DNA of 61,633 nt from Acidobacteriota bacterium (lineage in GTDB: Bacteria; Acidobacteriota; Terriglobia; Bryobacterales; Bryobacteraceae): assembly GCA_005808475.1 (NCBI GenBank), contig SYLY01000135.1:1-61633 (forward strand). Direction: 5' to 3'. Shown piece by piece: positions 58,158 through 61,633 of the stretch. The position numbers and the translations under genes were made by a program. Numbering within the stretch: position 1 is the first letter of the stretch; every line of letters begins with the position of its first letter. The notes under the pieces were generated by a model. It made no database searches and had not been told where the DNA came from. It saw only the letters and a list, made by a program, of their open reading frames with translations.

Positions 58158-58760
58158 ATGCCTCTCGCCATATCGCAAGAGCAACTCGGCGCGCCACTTT
58201 CGGCGCCGCGAAAGAAAACGTGGACGCGCAAGGAGTGCGACGCGCTCGAGAAGATGGGCGTGTTCGAAGGCCAGCGCTATGAGTTGATCGAAGGGGAGTT
58301 GATCGACAAGATGGGAATTAACTCGCCCCATGCCAGCTTCCTCGTCTTCCTCACGGCTTGGGCGCATTGCGTGTTCGGCAGCCTCCACGTTCGGCCGCAA
58401 CTGCAAATCGACGTCAGTCCGGAAGACAACCCAACGAGCAGGCCGCAGCCCGATCTGTGCGTAACGGCTCAATCTTACGAACACTTCTTCTCCAGCGATC
58501 CGAACCCTCCCGGCATCCGTCTATTGGTGGAGGTGGCGGATACGACGCTCCACTTCGACACGACTACGAAAGCCGCGCTGTACGCGCGCGCGGGAATCGC
58601 GGACTACTGGGTCCTGGATGTCAACGGCCGGCGGATCATTGTCCATCGCAACCCCGAGGAGGGAAAGTACCGGTCCCTGACGGTCTTCGAAGCGGCCGAG
58701 TTGCTATCGCCGCTGGCGGCGCCGGAATCGAGTTTTCGCTTAGCCGACTCCCCCTTCTGA
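58158..58760 (+). CDS. Uma2-family (DUF820) endonuclease-like protein
   Basis: 200 aa. Restriction-endonuclease-like PD-(D/E)xK fold with YELIEGELIDKMG, HVRPQLQIDVSPEDNPTSRPQPDLCV (the PD acid), LLVEVADTTLHFDTTTKAALYA (E..D...K) and YWVLDVNGRRIIVHRNP. The family is very multicopy in cyanobacteria, Chloroflexi and Acidobacteria; its biological role is not settled. In-frame open sequence upstream of the ATG belongs to the MazF debris. After it, 58761-58999 shows nothing. Confidence 0.85.
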   Translation: MPLAISQEQLGAPLSAPRKKTWTRKECDALEKMGVFEGQRYELIEGELIDKMGINSPHASFLVFLTAWAHCVFGSLHVRPQLQIDVSPEDNPTSRPQPDLCVTAQSYEHFFSSDPNPPGIRLLVEVADTTLHFDTTTKAALYARAGIADYWVLDVNGRRIIVHRNPEEGKYRSLTVFEAAELLSPLAAPESSFRLADSPF

Positions 58761-58999
58761 CGGACCGGCCGTAAGGCAGGCCGCGAGCCGTCAACTCCGG
58801 CGACGCCGGAGCCAACCGCCGCGGTTGCCCACGACCGGGCGAGTCAAGGAGGCCGGCTCGAGATTCTCCCGCGCGCCGCGCCCGGCGGCGGCCAGGTAGA
58901 GGTCATGGCCCCTGGCGGCCATGCGAGGGCGCGCGTCCGAACTACAAAGTGGACCCGCCGCCGTTCGCTCGAGCTTGGGCGGAATCGAGCCGGATCGGG

Positions 59000-60610
59000 T
59001 CAGCCCACGAAACGCTGCCGCAACGCCCGCTTGTTGAACTTACCGACGCTCGTCTTCGGCACGGCGTCGATGAACGCGATCTCGTCGGGCAGCCACCACT
59101 TGGCCACCCGCCCCGACAGGAACCCGAGCAGTTCCTCCTTCGCCAACTCCTCGCCGGGCTTCACCACGACGCACGCCAGCGGACGCTCCTGCCACTTCGG
59201 GTGCGGCACGGCGATCACGGCCGCTTCCGCCACCTTCGGATGCGCCATGATCGCGTTCTCGAGGTCCACGCTCGATATCCATTCGCCGCCCGACTTCACC
59301 AGGTCCTTCGTGCGATCCATGATTTGGATGTAACCATCGGCGTCCACGGTCGCGACGTCGCCGGTGCGGAACCAACCGTCCTGGAAGGATTCCGCCGCGG
59401 CCTGGTCCGCCGGACGCGGATCCATATAGTAACCGCTGGTAACCCACGGACCGCGCACCTGCAACTCGCCCATGGTGGCGCCATCCGCGGGGACCTCCGC
59501 GCCATCGTCTCCCAGGATGCGGAGTTCGATCCCCGGCAAGGGAAGTCCGTGGCGGGCGCGGCGGTCGATCTTCGCCGCTCCCTCGAGCCCGTCCATGTTC
59601 GATTTGAACGTGTTGACCGTCGCCATCGGCGATGTCTCCGACATGCCCCAGCCGAGACGAAACTCGAGACCGTACCTGCTCTCGAACTTCTCGATCAACC
59701 CTCGCGGCATCGCCGAACCCGCCACCAGCACGCAGCGCAACGACGAGAGATCGCGGGGATGATCCTGGAGATACTGCCAAAGCTGCATCCATATCGTAGG
59801 GACGCCGTGCGTGAACGTGGCGCGCTCGGTTTCGATCAGTTCGGCGACCACGTCCGGCTGCACCGCGCGGCCGCCCAGCACGATCTTGGCGCCATTGGCG
59901 ATGGCGGCGTAGGGAAAGCCCCAGCCGTTGGCGTGGAACATGGGCACGATCTGCAGCAGCACGTCGCGCTCGCACATGCCGAACGTGTCGGCCATGGAGA
60001 CCGCCATCGTATGCAGGTACATGCCGCGATGGGTGTACCAGACGGCCTTCGGGTTCCCCGTCGTGCCCGATGTATAACACGTTGCGAAAGCCGATCGTTC
60101 GTCCAGCGCGGGCCACGGAAAGGCGGCCGCGGGAGCCGCCGCCAGCAGGGATTCGTAGTCGTCCTCGCCGCCGTCCCACGGCTGATCCGGCAGCACGATC
60201 ACTCGCTCGACGCTCGGAATCCGGCCTTCCAGCTTGCGCAGCATGGGCATCAACGAGGCGTCCGCGAAGACGACGCAGTCCGCCGCATGGTTCACCGTGT
60301 AGGCGAGCTGGTCCTCGGCGAGGCGCAGGTTCAGCGCGTGCAGCACCGCTCCGGCACAGGGCACGGCAAAGTAGAGTTCGAGGTGGCGATGGCTGTTCCA
60401 GCACAGAGTCCCGACGCGGTCGCCGGGCCGGATGCCCAGGCCGCGCAGCACGTGCGCCAGACGGTGCACGCGCGCGTGGAAATCCGCGTACCGGTAGCGG
60501 AACATGCCGTCCGGGGTCTTGCTCGCGATCTCGCGATAGGGGAACAGACGCGCCGCGCGTTCGAACAGCGGGGTGAGCGTCAGTTGGGTGTCCATCATCA
60601 GTCCATGCAT
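59000..60610 (-). CDS. Acyl-CoA synthetase (AMP-forming, fatty-acid CoA ligase)
   Basis: 536 aa ANL-superfamily ligase. AMP-binding signature YTSGTTGNPKAVWYTH, FHANGWGFPYAAI, GWGMSETSPMATVN, hinge YIQIMDRTKDLVKSGGEWIS and catalytic Lys region PKTSVGKFNKRALRQ. It activates a fatty or aryl acid to the CoA thioester; the sequence resembles medium/long-chain ligases. Its last ~208 bp are copied at 57737-57942. It is divergent from pyrR. Confidence 0.9.
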   Translation of the reverse strand: MHGLMMDTQLTLTPLFERAARLFPYREIASKTPDGMFRYRYADFHARVHRLAHVLRGLGIRPGDRVGTLCWNSHRHLELYFAVPCAGAVLHALNLRLAEDQLAYTVNHAADCVVFADASLMPMLRKLEGRIPSVERVIVLPDQPWDGGEDDYESLLAAAPAAAFPWPALDERSAFATCYTSGTTGNPKAVWYTHRGMYLHTMAVSMADTFGMCERDVLLQIVPMFHANGWGFPYAAIANGAKIVLGGRAVQPDVVAELIETERATFTHGVPTIWMQLWQYLQDHPRDLSSLRCVLVAGSAMPRGLIEKFESRYGLEFRLGWGMSETSPMATVNTFKSNMDGLEGAAKIDRRARHGLPLPGIELRILGDDGAEVPADGATMGELQVRGPWVTSGYYMDPRPADQAAAESFQDGWFRTGDVATVDADGYIQIMDRTKDLVKSGGEWISSVDLENAIMAHPKVAEAAVIAVPHPKWQERPLACVVVKPGEELAKEELLGFLSGRVAKWWLPDEIAFIDAVPKTSVGKFNKRALRQRFVG

Positions 60611-60632
60611 TGGCGGGGTCCTCGATCCTTAC

Positions 60633-60641
60633 TGGTATACT
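60633..60641 (+). promoter_or_regulatory. Putative extended -10 promoter for pyrRB (TGGTATACT)
   Basis: TGG followed by TATACT is a strong extended -10. It ends 18 nt before the pyrR ATG, leaving a leader of only ~12 nt, too short for the PyrR attenuator hairpins of Bacillus. Confidence 0.5.
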
Positions 60642-60659
60642 ACGAAGTCGGTTCCGAGC

Positions 60660-61211
60660 ATGCCCGCCACACGCGAAAAATCGCAATTAATGAGCGCGAG
60701 CGAGATCGACCGGACGCTGGTCCGGCTCGCGCACGAGATTTTGGAAAAGACGGAAGACCTGGACAAGTTGGCCTTCATCGGCATCCGGCGGCGGGGCGTT
60801 CCCCTTGCCCAGAGGCTGGCGGCCAAGATCGAGGCGCTCGAGGATCGTAAGATCCCGGTCGGCATCCTCGACATCAACCTCTATCGCGACGACCTCACCA
60901 CGGTGTCGCATCAACCGGTGGTGAACGCCACCGATATTCCGTTCCCCGTCAAGGGACGCGACATCATCCTGACCGACGACGTCCTTTATACCGGGCGCAC
61001 GATTCGTTCGGCGCTCGACGCGCTGTTCGACCACGGCCGGCCGGCGCGGGTGCAGTTGCTGGCGTTGATCGACCGCGGCCATCGCGAGTTGCCGATCTCG
61101 GCCCGCTACGTGGGCCGCAACGTGCAAACGACGGCCGCCGAGATCATCGAAGTGAAGTTCCAGGAGATCGACGGCATGGAGAAAGTGCTGCTCTGCGAGA
61201 GAGTGGACTAG
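60660..61211 (+). CDS. pyrR: Pyrimidine operon regulator PyrR / uracil phosphoribosyltransferase
   Basis: 183 aa. Phosphoribosyltransferase fold with the PRPP-binding motif [19 protein letters not shown] and the PyrR-specific [28 protein letters not shown] and [15 protein letters not shown]. It senses UMP/UTP and binds pyr mRNA in Firmicutes; here the short leader argues against upstream attenuation. The ATG at 60660 was chosen over an upstream in-frame ATG at 60573 that lies inside the divergent ligase gene. pyrB starts 5 bp after the stop. Confidence 0.92.
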   Translation: MPATREKSQLMSASEIDRTLVRLAHEILEKTEDLDKLAFIGIRRRGVPLAQRLAAKIEALEDRKIPVGILDINLYRDDLTTVSHQPVVNATDIPFPVKGRDIILTDDVLYTGRTIRSALDALFDHGRPARVQLLALIDRGHRELPISARYVGRNVQTTAAEIIEVKFQEIDGMEKVLLCERVD

Positions 61212-61216
61212 ACTCG

Positions 61217-61633
61217 ATGGCTCGCGGACTTCTCGGCATCGAAGATCTGCCGCGCGATCAGATTCAGGCGATCCTGGACCGCTCCAAGGACTTCCAGCGG
61301 CAGCAGGACGCGCCGCCAGCCAGGCTCGATCTGCTGCGCGGGCGGATGGTGGTGAACCTGTTCTTCGAATCGTCCACGCGGACGCGCACCAGCTTCGAGA
61401 TCGCGGCCAAGCGTCTGGGCGCGGACACGGTATCGATCTCGGCGTCGGGCTCGAGCGTGTCGAAAGGCGAATCGCTGGTGGACACGTTGAACACGCTCGG
61501 CGCGATGCGTCCGAACGGGATCGTGATGCGGCATTCGGCGTCGGGCGCGCCGCATTTTCTGGCGCGCTATCTGCCCACGATCGCGATCATCAACGCGGGC
61601 GACGGCACGCACGAGCATCCGACGCAAGGACTG
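61217..61633 (+). CDS. pyrB: Aspartate carbamoyltransferase catalytic subunit (partial, runs off the window)
   Basis: First ~139 residues: [20 protein letters not shown], carbamoyl-phosphate site [30 protein letters not shown] and [14 protein letters not shown]. It is the second step of UMP synthesis. Follows pyrR by 5 bp. Confidence 0.95.
   Translation, partial: MARGLLGIEDLPRDQIQAILDRSKDFQRQQDAPPARLDLLRGRMVVNLFFESSTRTRTSFEIAAKRLGADTVSISASGSSVSKGESLVDTLNTLGAMRPNGIVMRHSASGAPHFLARYLPTIAIINAGDGTHEHPTQGL

Noticed and set aside
58949-60850. 633-aa plus-strand ORF opposite the acyl-CoA synthetase
   Set aside because: Shadow frame running across the divergent promoter into pyrR.
1-61633. tRNA, rRNA or riboswitch genes
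   Set aside because: Scanning by eye for cloverleaf-type TTCGAAtc arms and conserved rRNA blocks gave nothing convincing; a tRNAscan/Rfam run would settle it.

Overview
The window is GC-rich bacterial DNA (about two thirds G+C by eye) and looks like a chromosome of the Acidobacteriota, most like the Bryobacterales/Solibacter group. The grounds are a 1224-aa Oar-like TonB-dependent receptor with a carboxypeptidase-regulatory domain, an FG-GAP/UnbV (CRTAC1) protein, a PD40 propeller with an N-terminal winged helix, a FecR protein with WP/WG-rich repeats, a large secreted M23 protein with discoidin and Ig-like domains, and tight ATGA/GTGA-overlapped operons. The placement is inferred from gene content only. 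I saw no rRNA, tRNA, CRISPR array or intact insertion sequence.

Layout. 1-2087: end of deoB, a nucleotide pyrophosphatase/phosphodiesterase-like enzyme and tpiA. 2100-4257: an inserted island with an ABC-type ATPase and a Toprim-like partner (a probable defence pair), a decayed metH tail and a second, diverged copy of the last 279 bp of tpiA. 4321-14036: secreted and cell-surface proteins (CarboxypepD_reg protein, FecR repeat protein, TonB-dependent receptor, CRTAC1 protein) and a TPR protein. 14041-18258: a minus-strand operon of PIG-L deacetylase, a 38-aa membrane microprotein, a sodium:solute symporter and the TPR gene. 18304-25963: a plus-strand operon of SIS protein, two DapA-family aldolases/deaminases, 4-hydroxyproline 2-epimerase, a three-subunit D-hydroxyproline dehydrogenase and an amino-acid permease. 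This reads as hydroxyproline (collagen-type) catabolism joined to amino-sugar genes. 25927-28732: MFS transporter, di-haem peroxidase, DUF2202 protein. 28897-34653: response regulator, paired palindromic operators, BamA-like outer-membrane protein, DUF4390 protein and an NtrY/NtrX-like two-component system. 34877-37192: PQQ/cytochrome c dehydrogenase.

37200-61633 mixes intact genes with much debris. Intact genes are a SEC-C protein, the 1642-aa M23 protein, the PD40 protein, VapBC, ImuA-ImuB, a solitary cytosine-5 DNA methyltransferase, a Uma2 endonuclease, an acyl-CoA synthetase and pyrR-pyrB. Broken genes are an S8 peptidase, an rtcB tail with an internal inversion, a SpoIIE/RsbU-type phosphatase, a TamB-Omp85 fusion (5' end cut at VapBC, frameshift in the barrel), Fic, a copied acyl-CoA synthetase 3' end and a MazF tail.

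Three themes stand out. First, diverged copies of gene ends (tpiA 3', acyl-CoA synthetase 3', imuA 5') are scattered beside toxin or defence genes. Second, at ten genes a TAnnnT hexamer (often TACACT) sits only 6-9 nt before the start codon, which implies leaderless mRNAs. Third, TamB-like and Omp85-like parts are joined in one polypeptide.
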